Assembly: GCF_008642235.1 (NCBI RefSeq)
Contig: NZ_SJEV01000001.1
Span: 2,374,400-2,438,399 of the forward strand
Length of the DNA: 64,000 nt
Reading direction: 5' to 3'
DNA from: Planctomonas psychrotolerans
Lineage (GTDB): Bacteria > Actinomycetota > Actinomycetes > Actinomycetales > Microbacteriaceae
Positions 35,157-43,646 of the stretch are shown in pieces (positions within the stretch are counted from its first letter, which is position 1; every line of letters begins with the position of its first letter). The position numbers were made by a program, and so were the translations under genes. The notes beneath the pieces were generated by a model. It was not told the origin of the DNA, searched no databases, and was given only the letters and a program-made list of their open reading frames with translations.

Positions 35157-36145
35157 CGGTGGGTATCGAGCATCTTCTCCACCTCGTTCAGATCCATCGC
35201 GGGCGGGGTCTCGGAGGAGATCGGGGTGCGCACGTCGCTGTGGACGCTGTCCACGAGCGCATCGAGCATCGACACCGCATCATCGGTGATCGCCCGGTTG
35301 TGCGTCTCCGTGCCGTGCAGCAGCCAGCGAGCGACCTCGAGTTCCGCGTACAGTGTGGCGCGCTGGGTGAGGCGCCGGTCGACGGTCACCTGCCGGGCGT
35401 TGTGATACGCGGAGAGCACCGACTCGGGGACGTGGTGGTCGCGTGCCCCCAGCACCCAGTTGAGGTCGCGGGCGGGGTCGCCGACCCGCAACTCCGACCA
35501 GCCGAGAACGGCGGTCACGTGGCCGCCGTCGGCCAGGAACGAGGACGCGCGCAGCGACCCGTTCACCACCGCCGGCTGGAACTGCCAAAGCGAGCCGTCA
35601 CCGAGGGCTTTCTCCCATCGGGCGAGGAGCGAGGCCGGCACCAGGCCCGTGCCCGAGGCCGTGTCGACGAGGTTGGCGGCGGCGCGCTGCACGTCGGACG
35701 CCGACGCTACCGGCAGGCCGGCGTCGGCCACGAACGCCGTGGGCAGACTGTGGACCGCCGCAACGGCCCGTCCGATGGATGCGGCCAGCCCATCACCGGC
35801 CGGGATGTCGCCGAGGGCGACCGGGCGGCCGGGAAGCAGCTCGTACACGTAGGCACGCGTCGGCGAGATCGGCGCCTCACCGAGGAACGTCGCTACCTGA
35901 AAGGGGAGCCGGGCGCGCACGCCGGCGCTCAGGGTGCGCAATGCGGCGAGATCCGCCGTCTGCTCGGTTTCGGCGACCTTGGTGGTCGGCACGCGCACGA
36001 CCAGTTCGCGCCCGTCCGGGGCGTGGATCAGGGCGGAATCGAAGTCGCCCTGCGTTCCGTATCCGAAGCGGGCGGTGCGCACGACGTCGAGCCCGGCGAC
36101 CGCCGAGGTGGCCAACGCGGCTAGAGTGAGGGGGGATCTGGCCAT
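35105..36145 (-). CDS. Aminoglycoside-phosphotransferase-fold protein lacking catalytic residues
   Basis: A 346-residue APH/choline-kinase fold protein. The Brenner motif, normally HGDLxxxN, reads NGSLRASS (195-202), so the histidine, catalytic aspartate and metal-binding asparagine are all replaced; the DFG-equivalent aspartate (IDW) is Gly215 in VLGWSEL. The surrounding fold (YVYELLPGRP, VGDPARDLNWVL) is intact and the frame is continuous, so this is a conserved-looking pseudokinase rather than a broken gene. Ligand binding or regulation is more likely than phosphotransfer. ATG is supported by TAACCT 7 nt upstream. Convergent with and overlapping adnB by 52 bp, divergent from nudC. Confidence 0.8.
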   Translation of the reverse strand: MARSPLTLAALATSAVAGLDVVRTARFGYGTQGDFDSALIHAPDGRELVVRVPTTKVAETEQTADLAALRTLSAGVRARLPFQVATFLGEAPISPTRAYVYELLPGRPVALGDIPAGDGLAASIGRAVAAVHSLPTAFVADAGLPVASASDVQRAAANLVDTASGTGLVPASLLARWEKALGDGSLWQFQPAVVNGSLRASSFLADGGHVTAVLGWSELRVGDPARDLNWVLGARDHHVPESVLSAYHNARQVTVDRRLTQRATLYAELEVARWLLHGTETHNRAITDDAVSMLDALVDSVHSDVRTPISSETPPAMDLNEVEKMLDTHRQPSNDSDHNDRRSLSE

Positions 36146-36152
36146 GCCTTAC

Positions 36153-36158
36153 AGGTTA
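36153..36158 (-). promoter_or_regulatory. -10 element near the pseudokinase start
   Basis: TAACCT on the minus strand, 7 nt before the ATG at 36145. Confidence 0.45.
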
Positions 36159-36256
36159 GGTCGATCAGCGGCTCGAGAGCCTGTGCGCCACGCAGTTAGT
36201 CGTAAGGCCCGGTCTCGCCGTCGCTACTTCCTTCCACTCCTTCCGATGGGACACCG

Positions 36257-37237
36257 ATGTCGAAACCCTTCCTGCAACGACTGCCGCTCTCCCGCCAGGA
36301 AGTCGACCGCGACTACCTCGCCCGCTCCCGTCCGGACCTCTTCGATGAGCTCTGGGCCGACCCGACCACCCGCGTACTGCCGCTGTGGAAGGGCCTCACG
36401 CTCGGCCGGGTGGATCCCGTGGGCGAGGACGAGTTCGGCGAACACGAGCGGGGTGAGATGGCGCTCGACCTCAAGACGACCGATGAGGTACCGAGTGCGG
36501 TCGTGCGCATCTACCTCGGCCGCACCACCACGGCGGCCGCCCGCGAGCCCGCCGGCACGCGCGTCGTCACGAGCGTGCTCTCCGACGCTGCCGCCCGCGA
36601 GCTCGAGCCCGATGAGGCACTGTGGATCAACCTCCGCGACTCGGCCACGCAGTTCTCGCCCCGCGACGCCGGCCTGTTCACCGAGGCCCTCGCCATCGCC
36701 AACTGGCACTCCTCCCACACCTACTCGCCGCGCACCGGCGAACCGACCATCGTGGGTGAGGGCGGGTGGGTGCGGCGCAGCCCGTCCGACGGATCCGAGG
36801 TGTTCCCGCGCACCGACGCCGCCATCATCGTGGGCGTCATCGACGACGAGGACCGGATCCTGCTCGGCGCCAACGCGAACTGGGGCGGCACGCGGTACTC
36901 GCTCCTCGCCGGTTTCGTGGAGCCGGGCGAGTCCTTCGAGGCCGCCGTCGTGCGGGAGATCTTCGAGGAATCCGGGATCACGGTCACCGACCCCAAGTAT
37001 CTCGGCAGCCAGCCCTGGCCGTTCCCCGCGTCGATCATGGTCGGCTTCACCGCGCGCCTGGACACGACCGCCGACATCGAGTTGAAGCCCGACGGCACCG
37101 AGATCATCGACCTGCGCTGGTTCAGCCGGGCGGACATCGACCGGGCCGAGGTCGGCCTTCCCGGACGCTCGTCCATCGCTCGCGCCATCCTCGAGGAGTG
37201 GTACGGAGGCCCGATCCCCGACGGGGCCTCTCGATGA
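36257..37237 (+). CDS. nudC: NADH pyrophosphatase / NAD-cap hydrolase family protein, cysteine-free
   Basis: Nudix hydrolase of the NudC group, which splits NADH and removes NAD caps from RNA. The Nudix box GFVEPGESFEAAVVREIFEE with SGI is complete (about 221-243) and SQPWPFPAS, the NudC signature, follows. The zinc ribbon that usually precedes the Nudix domain is degenerate: the CPxCG knuckle reads YSPRTG, the second knuckle reads RRSP, and the 326-residue protein has no cysteine. ATG start; no clear promoter hexamer at 6 nt in the 111-bp gap. uvrD2 starts inside its stop codon (ATGA). Confidence 0.9.
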   Translation: MSKPFLQRLPLSRQEVDRDYLARSRPDLFDELWADPTTRVLPLWKGLTLGRVDPVGEDEFGEHERGEMALDLKTTDEVPSAVVRIYLGRTTTAAAREPAGTRVVTSVLSDAAARELEPDEALWINLRDSATQFSPRDAGLFTEALAIANWHSSHTYSPRTGEPTIVGEGGWVRRSPSDGSEVFPRTDAAIIVGVIDDEDRILLGANANWGGTRYSLLAGFVEPGESFEAAVVREIFEESGITVTDPKYLGSQPWPFPASIMVGFTARLDTTADIELKPDGTEIIDLRWFSRADIDRAEVGLPGRSSIARAILEEWYGGPIPDGASR

Positions 37238-38979
37238 CGGATGCCGCACGGCAGCCGACGGAGAGCACCGCCGAGTCGCTGCTCGAGGCCCTCGACGACG
37301 AGCAGCGCGTCGCCGCGCAGGCTCTGCTCGGGCCGGTCGTGCTGCTCGCGGGTGCCGGGACCGGCAAGACCCGGGCCATCACCCACCGGATCGCCTACGG
37401 AATCGCGTCGGGGGTGTATCCGCCGAACCGTGTGATGGCGCTCACCTTCACGGCGCGCGCGGCGGGAGAGCTGCGGAGCCGACTGCGAGCGCTCGGGGCC
37501 GGCCCGGTTGCGGCGCGCACCTTCCACGCCGCAGCGCTGTCCCAGCTGAACTACTTCTGGCCCCAGGTGATCGGTGGATCGATGCCGCGCCTCATCCCGA
37601 GCAAGGGTCGCATGCTCGGGCACGCCGCGGAGACGATCGGGCTGAAGCTCGACACCGCGTCCCTGCGCGACATGGCGGCGGAGGTGGAGTGGCGCAAGGT
37701 GTCGAAGCTGAGCATCGACGCCTACGCCCTCGCCGCCCGCACGACGAGGACTCTGCCGCAACGCGTGAGCGTCGATGCCGCGGTCGACCTGCTGCAGGCG
37801 TACGAGGACGTGAAGGATGCGCGACGGCAGCTCGACTTCGAGGACGTGCTGCTCGCTACCGCCGGGATGGTGGAGTCGGAGCCGTGGGTGGCTCAGCAGG
37901 TGCGGGAGCAGTACCGCTTCTTCGTGGTGGACGAGTACCAGGATGTGTCGCCCCTGCAGCAGGACCTCCTGTCCCTGTGGCTCGGGGACCGCAGCGACCT
38001 GTGCGTGGTCGGCGACGCCAGTCAGACCATCTACTCCTTCGCCGGGGCGTCGAGCGACTTCCTCCTCGGCTTCCCCTCGCGCTACCCCGACGCCACGGTC
38101 GTGCGACTCGAGCACAACTATCGATCGACGCCGCACATCACCGATGCGGCGAACCGGCTGATGCGTGGCCGCCCCGGAGCCCTCACCCTCGTGGCATCCG
38201 CGCACGCCGACGAGGGCCCGGCCCCGGTCGTCACCTCGTATCCGAACGACCTCGCCGAAGCCCGCGGGGTGGCGGCCGCCGTCGCCGAGCAGATCACCGC
38301 CGGAACGAAGCCGGAGGACATCGCGGTGCTGTACCGGGTGAACATGCAGGCGGCCACCCTCGAGAACGCGCTGACCGATGCCGGCATCAGCTTCCAGGTG
38401 CGAGGATCGCAACGGTTCTTCGACCTGCCGGAGGTGAAGCAGGCGATCATGACTCTGCGGGCGGCGTCCGTGTCGATCCTCGGAGAGCCGTTGTTCAAGT
38501 CGGTGAGCGACGTGCTGAGGTCGCTCGGCTGGACCCAGCATCCGCCGGAAGCCCGCGGGGCGGTGCGGGACCGATGGGAGTCCCTCGACGCGCTGATGGG
38601 GCTCGCGGAGCAGATGCCGCCCGGCACCACGTTCCGGCAGTTCACCGATGAACTGCTCGAACGCCAGTCGGGTCAGCACGAACCGACCGTGTCGGCCGTC
38701 ACCCTCGCGACCCTGCACTCGGCGAAGGGCCTCGAGTGGGACGCCGTGCACCTCGTCGGTCTCAGCGAGGGGCTCGTACCCATCAGTTATGCGGGGTCCC
38801 TCGCCGCCGTGGACGAGGAGCGGCGCTTGCTCTACGTGGGCATCACGCGGGCTCGGCGAGACCTGCGGCTGTCGTGGAGCGAGGCCGGGCCGCACCGGTC
38901 GGCGGCGCGGGCGCCGTCCCGATTCCTGGCAGAGCTCGACAGCCGCACTCCGGGTGCGGTGGCCACGCGCGTCGGCTGA
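37234..38979 (+). CDS. uvrD2: UvrD2-like ATP-dependent DNA helicase (short form)
   Basis: SF1A 3'-5' DNA helicase of 581 residues. Walker A LAGAGTGKTRAI (about 37-47), LTFTARAAGEL, Walker B VVDEYQDVSPLQ (about 232), GDASQTIYSFAGA, HNYRST, TLHSAKGLEWDAV and YVGITRAR are all present. Mycobacterial UvrD2 has an additional HRDC domain and a tetracysteine tail (about 700 residues); this protein stops after the motor core, so both are absent. ATG overlaps the nudC stop, so the two are translationally coupled. The 3' end overlaps a convergent gene by 137 bp. Confidence 0.9.
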   Translation: MTDAARQPTESTAESLLEALDDEQRVAAQALLGPVVLLAGAGTGKTRAITHRIAYGIASGVYPPNRVMALTFTARAAGELRSRLRALGAGPVAARTFHAAALSQLNYFWPQVIGGSMPRLIPSKGRMLGHAAETIGLKLDTASLRDMAAEVEWRKVSKLSIDAYALAARTTRTLPQRVSVDAAVDLLQAYEDVKDARRQLDFEDVLLATAGMVESEPWVAQQVREQYRFFVVDEYQDVSPLQQDLLSLWLGDRSDLCVVGDASQTIYSFAGASSDFLLGFPSRYPDATVVRLEHNYRSTPHITDAANRLMRGRPGALTLVASAHADEGPAPVVTSYPNDLAEARGVAAAVAEQITAGTKPEDIAVLYRVNMQAATLENALTDAGISFQVRGSQRFFDLPEVKQAIMTLRAASVSILGEPLFKSVSDVLRSLGWTQHPPEARGAVRDRWESLDALMGLAEQMPPGTTFRQFTDELLERQSGQHEPTVSAVTLATLHSAKGLEWDAVHLVGLSEGLVPISYAGSLAAVDEERRLLYVGITRARRDLRLSWSEAGPHRSAARAPSRFLAELDSRTPGAVATRVG

Positions 38980-39724
38980 GCTCGCCCGTGTCGGCGTCGA
39001 GGGCGACGGCGACACCGGCGAGCGGATTGCGACCCGCATGCAGCAGCGTGTGCGCCGCTCGCGCGGCCATCGCGGCCGCCTCCGCCGCGACGAGCAGAAC
39101 CTCCGCGGCTGAGGGGCGGCCGAGCAACTGGGACGCGATCGCCGGCCATGCCGGATCGGCGTCGGTGCGGAACCGGTCGACGCAATGCAGGCAGGGAGTC
39201 ACGCCCGGCTGCACCAGCGGACCGATGGTCACCCGGGCGTCACCGAAGACGACCGGCAGGAGCGGTATGTCGCGCCTCGCCCAGTACCCGGAGGCGGCAG
39301 GGGGAAGCACGTACCGGACGACCGCCACGGCCAGGTCCACGACGGATCCCGCGCGGGCCTCGCTGTGTCCGATCGGTCGCGGCACAGGGGAATGCCCTGC
39401 CGCCGAGATCGCCGATCGCACCACCGCCAGGCAGGAGGAGTCACCCTCGACCACCACCCGTCCCGGCCGGGTGACGTGCTCAGCGGTCGCGAGTGCGGGA
39501 CGTACCCTGGCGAGCACTGCCGCGACGGCATGCTCGTCGGCGCCGAACGAGCGGCCGATCATGTCGAGGCCCGACCTGCTCACGCCGGCGGCGAGGGCGG
39601 CGAGCAGGTGTTCCTCGGCGGTGGTGACGTCGTGCAGCAGCACGATCGGCCGGTCGACGCCGATCTGCAACGAGGTGGGGGACCGCCAGACGACGGGCAG
39701 GGAGGGCTTCAGCGCGAGAATCAT
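38843..39724 (-). CDS. E1/cyclodehydratase-like protein with CxxC...CxC zinc site
   Basis: A 293-residue protein resembling the ThiF/E1-like, RRE-containing cyclodehydratase partners of RiPP (TOMM) pathways. The N-terminal region (about 1-85, LPVVWRSPTSLQIGVD, then two helix segments) looks like a winged-helix peptide-recognition domain; the central part resembles a degraded nucleotide-binding fold without a clear GxGxxG; PCLHCVDRF and PECGCRAL near the C-terminus supply four cysteines for zinc. Rv3196 in M. tuberculosis occupies the same place (from memory). Start at the internal ATG before ILALKPS; an ATG 15 bp upstream is also open. Overlaps uvrD2 tail-to-tail by 137 bp. No precursor peptide or YcaO gene was found. 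Confidence 0.62.
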   Translation of the reverse strand: MILALKPSLPVVWRSPTSLQIGVDRPIVLLHDVTTAEEHLLAALAAGVSRSGLDMIGRSFGADEHAVAAVLARVRPALATAEHVTRPGRVVVEGDSSCLAVVRSAISAAGHSPVPRPIGHSEARAGSVVDLAVAVVRYVLPPAASGYWARRDIPLLPVVFGDARVTIGPLVQPGVTPCLHCVDRFRTDADPAWPAIASQLLGRPSAAEVLLVAAEAAAMAARAAHTLLHAGRNPLAGVAVALDADTGELSRRAWPPHPECGCRALPGIGTAPAPPTGAARPRSTTAAGLAEPA

Positions 39725-39817
39725 CCGCGCAGGATGCACCAGCGGCGGGGTGCCCGCGCAAGTTTTCCACAGTAGACGCTCCGCGCTCGCTAGCCTGTAA
39801 GCGGAACGGAGAAGAGG

Positions 39818-40879
39818 GTGACGTCAGGCGTCGTCGTCGTAGTGGGTGCCGGCATCGTCGGCGCATCGGTCGCGTATCACCTCGCGCGTTCCGGAGCCGC
39901 TGTCGCCCTCATCGACCGGAGTCTGCCCGGGTGCGGTGCCACCGGCGAGTCCTTCGGCTGGATCGGCGACGCAACGGGGGATTGGCCCGGCGGCGCCCAG
40001 GACCTCCGCCCGCACGTGCTCTCCGAGTATTCGTCCCTCGGGGAGGTGCTTCCGCTCGACGTCCGCTGGACCGGCTCGCTCGCCTGGATCGCTCCGGCCG
40101 GTGGGCGAGGGCCCCGTCCTCCCGTGCTCGGGCCGACGCAGCGCCTGCTCGACGAGGAGGCGGTACGTCGGCTGGAGCCGAGCCTGCGCGTGGCACCCGA
40201 TTCCGCGGTGCATTCCGCGACCGATGGCGCGGTGGACCCCGTGTCGATGACGGAAACGTTGGTCCGCGCCGCCCGCGCGCACGGTGCCGCCGTGCTGTTC
40301 GGCGGAACGGTTCTCGACGTCCGCATCCGCGCCGGGCGGGTGTCGGGTGTGTCGACCTCCGTCGGTGAACTCGAGTGCGCGCAGGTCGTGCTGGCGAACG
40401 GTACCGATGCGCCCGCACTCTGCGCACCCCTCGGCACGCGCCTCCCGGTCACCTCGTCCCCGGCCGTGCTGCTGCGCCTCCGCGCGCGGGCCGGAACGGT
40501 TCGGACCCTGATCGCGCACCCGGAATTCGAGGTGCGCGGCGTCGGTGGCGGGCACCTCGTGGCGACGACGACGTACGGCGGAGAGACGAGCTCGGCGGAA
40601 CTCGCCGAGCGGGGCCGGCGGATCGCCCACAGTCTGACCACCGTCTTCGGCGCATCGGCCCGCATCCGTCTCGACAGCGTGCGGGTGGGGATGCGACCGA
40701 TGCCCGCCGACGGTGCGCCCATCGTCGGCTGGCTCGACGGAGTGGCCGGGGCCTATGTGGCGGTGGCCCACTCGGGCGTGACCCTGGCGCCTCTCCTCGG
40801 CAGACTCGTGGCGGAGGAGATCCTCCGCGCCACCTCCGCGCCGGAGTTGGCGCGGTGCCGCCCGTCGCGTTTCTCCTGA
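39818..40879 (+). CDS. FAD-dependent oxidoreductase (DAO family)
   Basis: A 353-residue flavoenzyme of the D-amino acid oxidase / glycine oxidase fold. The N-terminal VVVVGAGIVGASVAYHLARSG is the dinucleotide-binding motif, VALIDRSLPGCGATGESFGWI is the following FAD-contact segment, and the C-terminal VGMRPMPADGAPIVGWL is the typical second FAD contact. The substrate, an amine or imino acid, cannot be named. GTG with GGAGAAGAGG just upstream is chosen; TAGCCT at 39791 could be its -10. Divergent from the E1-like gene. Confidence 0.85.
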   Translation: MTSGVVVVVGAGIVGASVAYHLARSGAAVALIDRSLPGCGATGESFGWIGDATGDWPGGAQDLRPHVLSEYSSLGEVLPLDVRWTGSLAWIAPAGGRGPRPPVLGPTQRLLDEEAVRRLEPSLRVAPDSAVHSATDGAVDPVSMTETLVRAARAHGAAVLFGGTVLDVRIRAGRVSGVSTSVGELECAQVVLANGTDAPALCAPLGTRLPVTSSPAVLLRLRARAGTVRTLIAHPEFEVRGVGGGHLVATTTYGGETSSAELAERGRRIAHSLTTVFGASARIRLDSVRVGMRPMPADGAPIVGWLDGVAGAYVAVAHSGVTLAPLLGRLVAEEILRATSAPELARCRPSRFS

Positions 40880-40930
40880 GCGGCGACGAGCCTCGGAGCG
40901 GGTGGACTACGCGAGCGGGTGAACTATCCG

Positions 40931-42295
40931 TCAGACCGGTCGGGGTTCATCCCCGTCCGGACCGCCGCCCTCGATCGGGCGGTCGCCGCTGTCGCGCAGC
41001 AGGTCTTCGAGCGCCTGGTCCACCTCATCGGGTTCCGGCGCACCGCCCTTCAGGCGAGCGACGAGAGCCGCCGGGTCGTCGATGTCGGCGGACGTCGGGA
41101 GCACATCGGGATGCGACCACAGCGCATCCCGCCCCTCGGCACCGACGCCGTCGGTCACCGCCTGCCACATCGCCGCGGCCTCGCGGAGTCGGCGCGGACG
41201 GAGCTCAAGACCGACGAGGGTGGAGAACGCCGTCTCGGCGGGACCACCGGTGGCGCGGCGCCGCTTGACCGTCTCGGCGATGGCGTCCGACTTCGGCAGG
41301 CGACCGGTCGCCTCCAAGGTCACGACGTCGACCCAGCCCTCGATGAGGGCGAGCATCGTCTCGAGGCGCCCCAGCGCGGCAACCTGAGCATCGGTCTTCG
41401 GCGGGATCAGCGAACCGCTCACCATCGCCTGACGCAGTTCCTCCACGTTCGACGGGTCGAAGCTCTCGGCCAGCTCCTGCAGCCTCGAGGTGTCGATATG
41501 GATGCCCCTCGCGTACTCGGTGATCGACGTGATGAGCTGCAGTCGCAGCCACTTCGCGTGCCGGAACAGCCGAGCGTGCGCGAGCTCCCGCACCGCGAGG
41601 TAGATCTGCACCTGCGTCTTGTCGATGTCGAGACCGGCGCCGAAGTCGGCCACGTTCTGCGGAAGGATGGCGGCCTGCTGCTCGTCGAGCAGGGGGATGC
41701 CGATGTCGCCACCGGACACCACCTCGCACGCCAATTGGCCCACTGCGTGGCCGAGCTGCATCGCGAACAGCGTGCCGCCCACGTTGCGCATGAGTTCACT
41801 GGCGCCCTGCATCATGCCGGCCATCTCCTCCGGCGCCTGCTCGGTGAGCACCTGGGTGAGCGCATCCGAGATGCTGGTCGCCACGGGTTCGGCGAGCTGG
41901 ATCCAGATCGGCATCGTGGCGGTGATCCATTCCCCGCGACTCATCAGCTTCGGCGCAGCGGTCAGCTCGCTCACGTAGGTCACTTCGCCGAGCCACAGCC
42001 CCGCGACGCCGAACGCCGCGGTGAGCTCGGATCGCGCGGCGTCCGAGATCGACTCGGCCGTTCGGTTCGCCAGCGCCTTGGCCTGATCGGTGGCGACTCC
42101 CCAGTTGATCCCGTCCCCGCTCGACTGCAGCGCGCTCTGCAACTGCATCATCAGTTGGCGCACCACCTCGGGGTCGGCGGGCAGTCCCGCGGCGCCCGCC
42201 AGTTGCGCGGGGTCGAGTCCGGAGTTGCCGCTCAGGAACTCCCGGAGCATGTCGCGGAACTCGTCTTCCGGGTTCGGTTGCTGGTCGTCAGCCAT
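40931..42295 (-). CDS. Zinc-dependent metalloprotease, DUF2342 family
   Basis: A 454-residue member of the actinobacterial zincin-like family DUF2342 (also called F420-biosynthesis-associated in annotation pipelines). Helix-rich throughout; the core stretch VRELAHARLFRHAKWLRLQL with the conserved Ala-His-Ala-Arg-Leu, and LALIEGWVDVVTLEA about 80 residues on, mark the proposed metal site, which lacks a classic HExxH. The acidic Pro/Gly-rich tail is probably flexible. CAGGAGAG precedes the ATG at a good distance. TAGCGT further upstream on the minus strand may be the -10. Rv3195 is the mycobacterial counterpart (from memory). Confidence 0.85.
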   Translation of the reverse strand: MADDQQPNPEDEFRDMLREFLSGNSGLDPAQLAGAAGLPADPEVVRQLMMQLQSALQSSGDGINWGVATDQAKALANRTAESISDAARSELTAAFGVAGLWLGEVTYVSELTAAPKLMSRGEWITATMPIWIQLAEPVATSISDALTQVLTEQAPEEMAGMMQGASELMRNVGGTLFAMQLGHAVGQLACEVVSGGDIGIPLLDEQQAAILPQNVADFGAGLDIDKTQVQIYLAVRELAHARLFRHAKWLRLQLITSITEYARGIHIDTSRLQELAESFDPSNVEELRQAMVSGSLIPPKTDAQVAALGRLETMLALIEGWVDVVTLEATGRLPKSDAIAETVKRRRATGGPAETAFSTLVGLELRPRRLREAAAMWQAVTDGVGAEGRDALWSHPDVLPTSADIDDPAALVARLKGGAPEPDEVDQALEDLLRDSGDRPIEGGGPDGDEPRPV

Positions 42296-42482
42296 TCGAA
42301 AACTCTCCTGGATTCATCGCGCCTCGGGCGGCTTCGTTCACAGCCGTGGAATCTACGCTAGCGCGCGGGCCCTGCCGAAGAACCCGATTGTCCTATGGTG
42401 GGAGGTTGTGGCTTGCGCCACGGGCGAACACCCACCGTCACCCACGATTCTGGGAACCCGAGAGCAGTAGGAGCATGTGCCG

Positions 42483-43595
42483 GTGAGTTCATTCGCCCCG
42501 TACCCGGCCGACGGTGCGCTGTCCCGTCGAGGGAAGCTCGGCTGGGCCCTGATCCTCGTGTCGTTCGTGCTCATCCTCATCCTCAGCGCCGTGCCGAGCC
42601 CGTACGTGATCGAGCAGCCGGGACCGGTCTACGACACCCTCGGGTCGAACGAGGCCGTGGGCGGCGGAGAGCCCCGGCCGCTCATCGACATCCCCGACGC
42701 CCGCACCTACGACTCGACGGGCGAACTCAATCTGCTCACCGTCAGCGTGGTCGGGAACCCGGAGAACCTCCCGCACTGGCTCGACGTCGCGACGGCGTGG
42801 TTCACCCCGAGCAAGGCCGTGGTGCCGGTCGAGTCGGTGTACCCGCCGAATGTGAGTACGGAGGACCGGAACCAGGAGAACCGCATCCTCATGGTCAACT
42901 CGCAGCGGGACGCCGTGGCCGCCGCGCTCACCGAGTTGGGGTACGAGGTTCCGCGCACACTGAGCGTGGAGAGCGTGATCGACGGATCACCGGCAACGGG
43001 CGTCCTGGAGGAGGGCGACTCCATCACCACCGTCGGCGGAGACCCGGTCGTCGACCTGGCGCATCTGCGGGAAAGGATCGCCGCGAACGGGGCCTCCGCG
43101 CCTCTCGAGTTCGGCCTGCTCCGTCAGGGCACCGCGATGACCCTCAGCGTGACACCGGAGGAACGGAACGGAACTCCCGCCATCGGTGTCCTGATCGCCA
43201 CCGAGTACACCTTCCCCTTCGACGTCGAGATCGAGTTGGACGACGTGGGTGGTCCGAGCGCCGGCATGATGTTCGCGCTCGGGATCATGGAGAAGCTGAC
43301 ACCCGAGCAGCTGACCGGCGGCGAGGTCATCGCGGGCACCGGCACGATCGATGCGCAGGGCACGGTGGGTCCTATCGGCGGCATCCGGCAGAAACTGTTC
43401 GGCGCGGAACGGGCTGGTGCGGACTTCTTCCTCGCGCCCTCCGCCAACTGCGACGAGGTGGTCGGCAATGTGCCCGATGGCCTGGAGGTTTTCGCCGTCG
43501 CGACGCTCGACGACGCCCTCGCCGCGCTGGGCGCCATCGCCGCGGATTCCGGCTATTCCGGCCTGCCGCGCTGCACAGCACCGTCCCAGAACTGA
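42483..43595 (+). CDS. Membrane-anchored Lon-like PDZ serine protease
   Basis: A 370-residue protein with one N-terminal membrane helix (about 18-38, LGWALILVSFVLILILSAV), a PDZ-like region (about 155-235) and a Lon proteolytic domain. The Ser-Lys dyad is visible: Ser259 in GGPSAGMMFALG and Lys304 in GGIRQKLFGA. Unlike true Lon it has no ATPase domain. GTG at 42483 is chosen because AGGAG lies 9 nt upstream; a GTG 6 bp earlier leaves only 3 nt. It precedes the UPF0182 gene by 51 bp on the same strand. In mycobacteria the homologue (Rv3194c) is likewise beside UPF0182 (from memory). Confidence 0.9.
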   Translation: MSSFAPYPADGALSRRGKLGWALILVSFVLILILSAVPSPYVIEQPGPVYDTLGSNEAVGGGEPRPLIDIPDARTYDSTGELNLLTVSVVGNPENLPHWLDVATAWFTPSKAVVPVESVYPPNVSTEDRNQENRILMVNSQRDAVAAALTELGYEVPRTLSVESVIDGSPATGVLEEGDSITTVGGDPVVDLAHLRERIAANGASAPLEFGLLRQGTAMTLSVTPEERNGTPAIGVLIATEYTFPFDVEIELDDVGGPSAGMMFALGIMEKLTPEQLTGGEVIAGTGTIDAQGTVGPIGGIRQKLFGAERAGADFFLAPSANCDEVVGNVPDGLEVFAVATLDDALAALGAIAADSGYSGLPRCTAPSQN

Positions 43596-43646
43596 GCCGT
43601 TACGCTGGGAGGGCTCACAGCCCACAATTGAACCAGAGGCATCTAC

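Noticed and set aside
35105-36145. Idea that the APH-fold gene is a frameshifted pseudogene
   Set aside because: The frame is open over the entire fold, conserved structural motifs flank the altered catalytic loop, and a promoter-like hexamer precedes the ATG.
36721-39039. 772-residue minus-strand ORF over uvrD2
   Set aside because: Shadow of nudC and uvrD2; no family resemblance. The real minus-strand gene here ends at 38843 in another frame.
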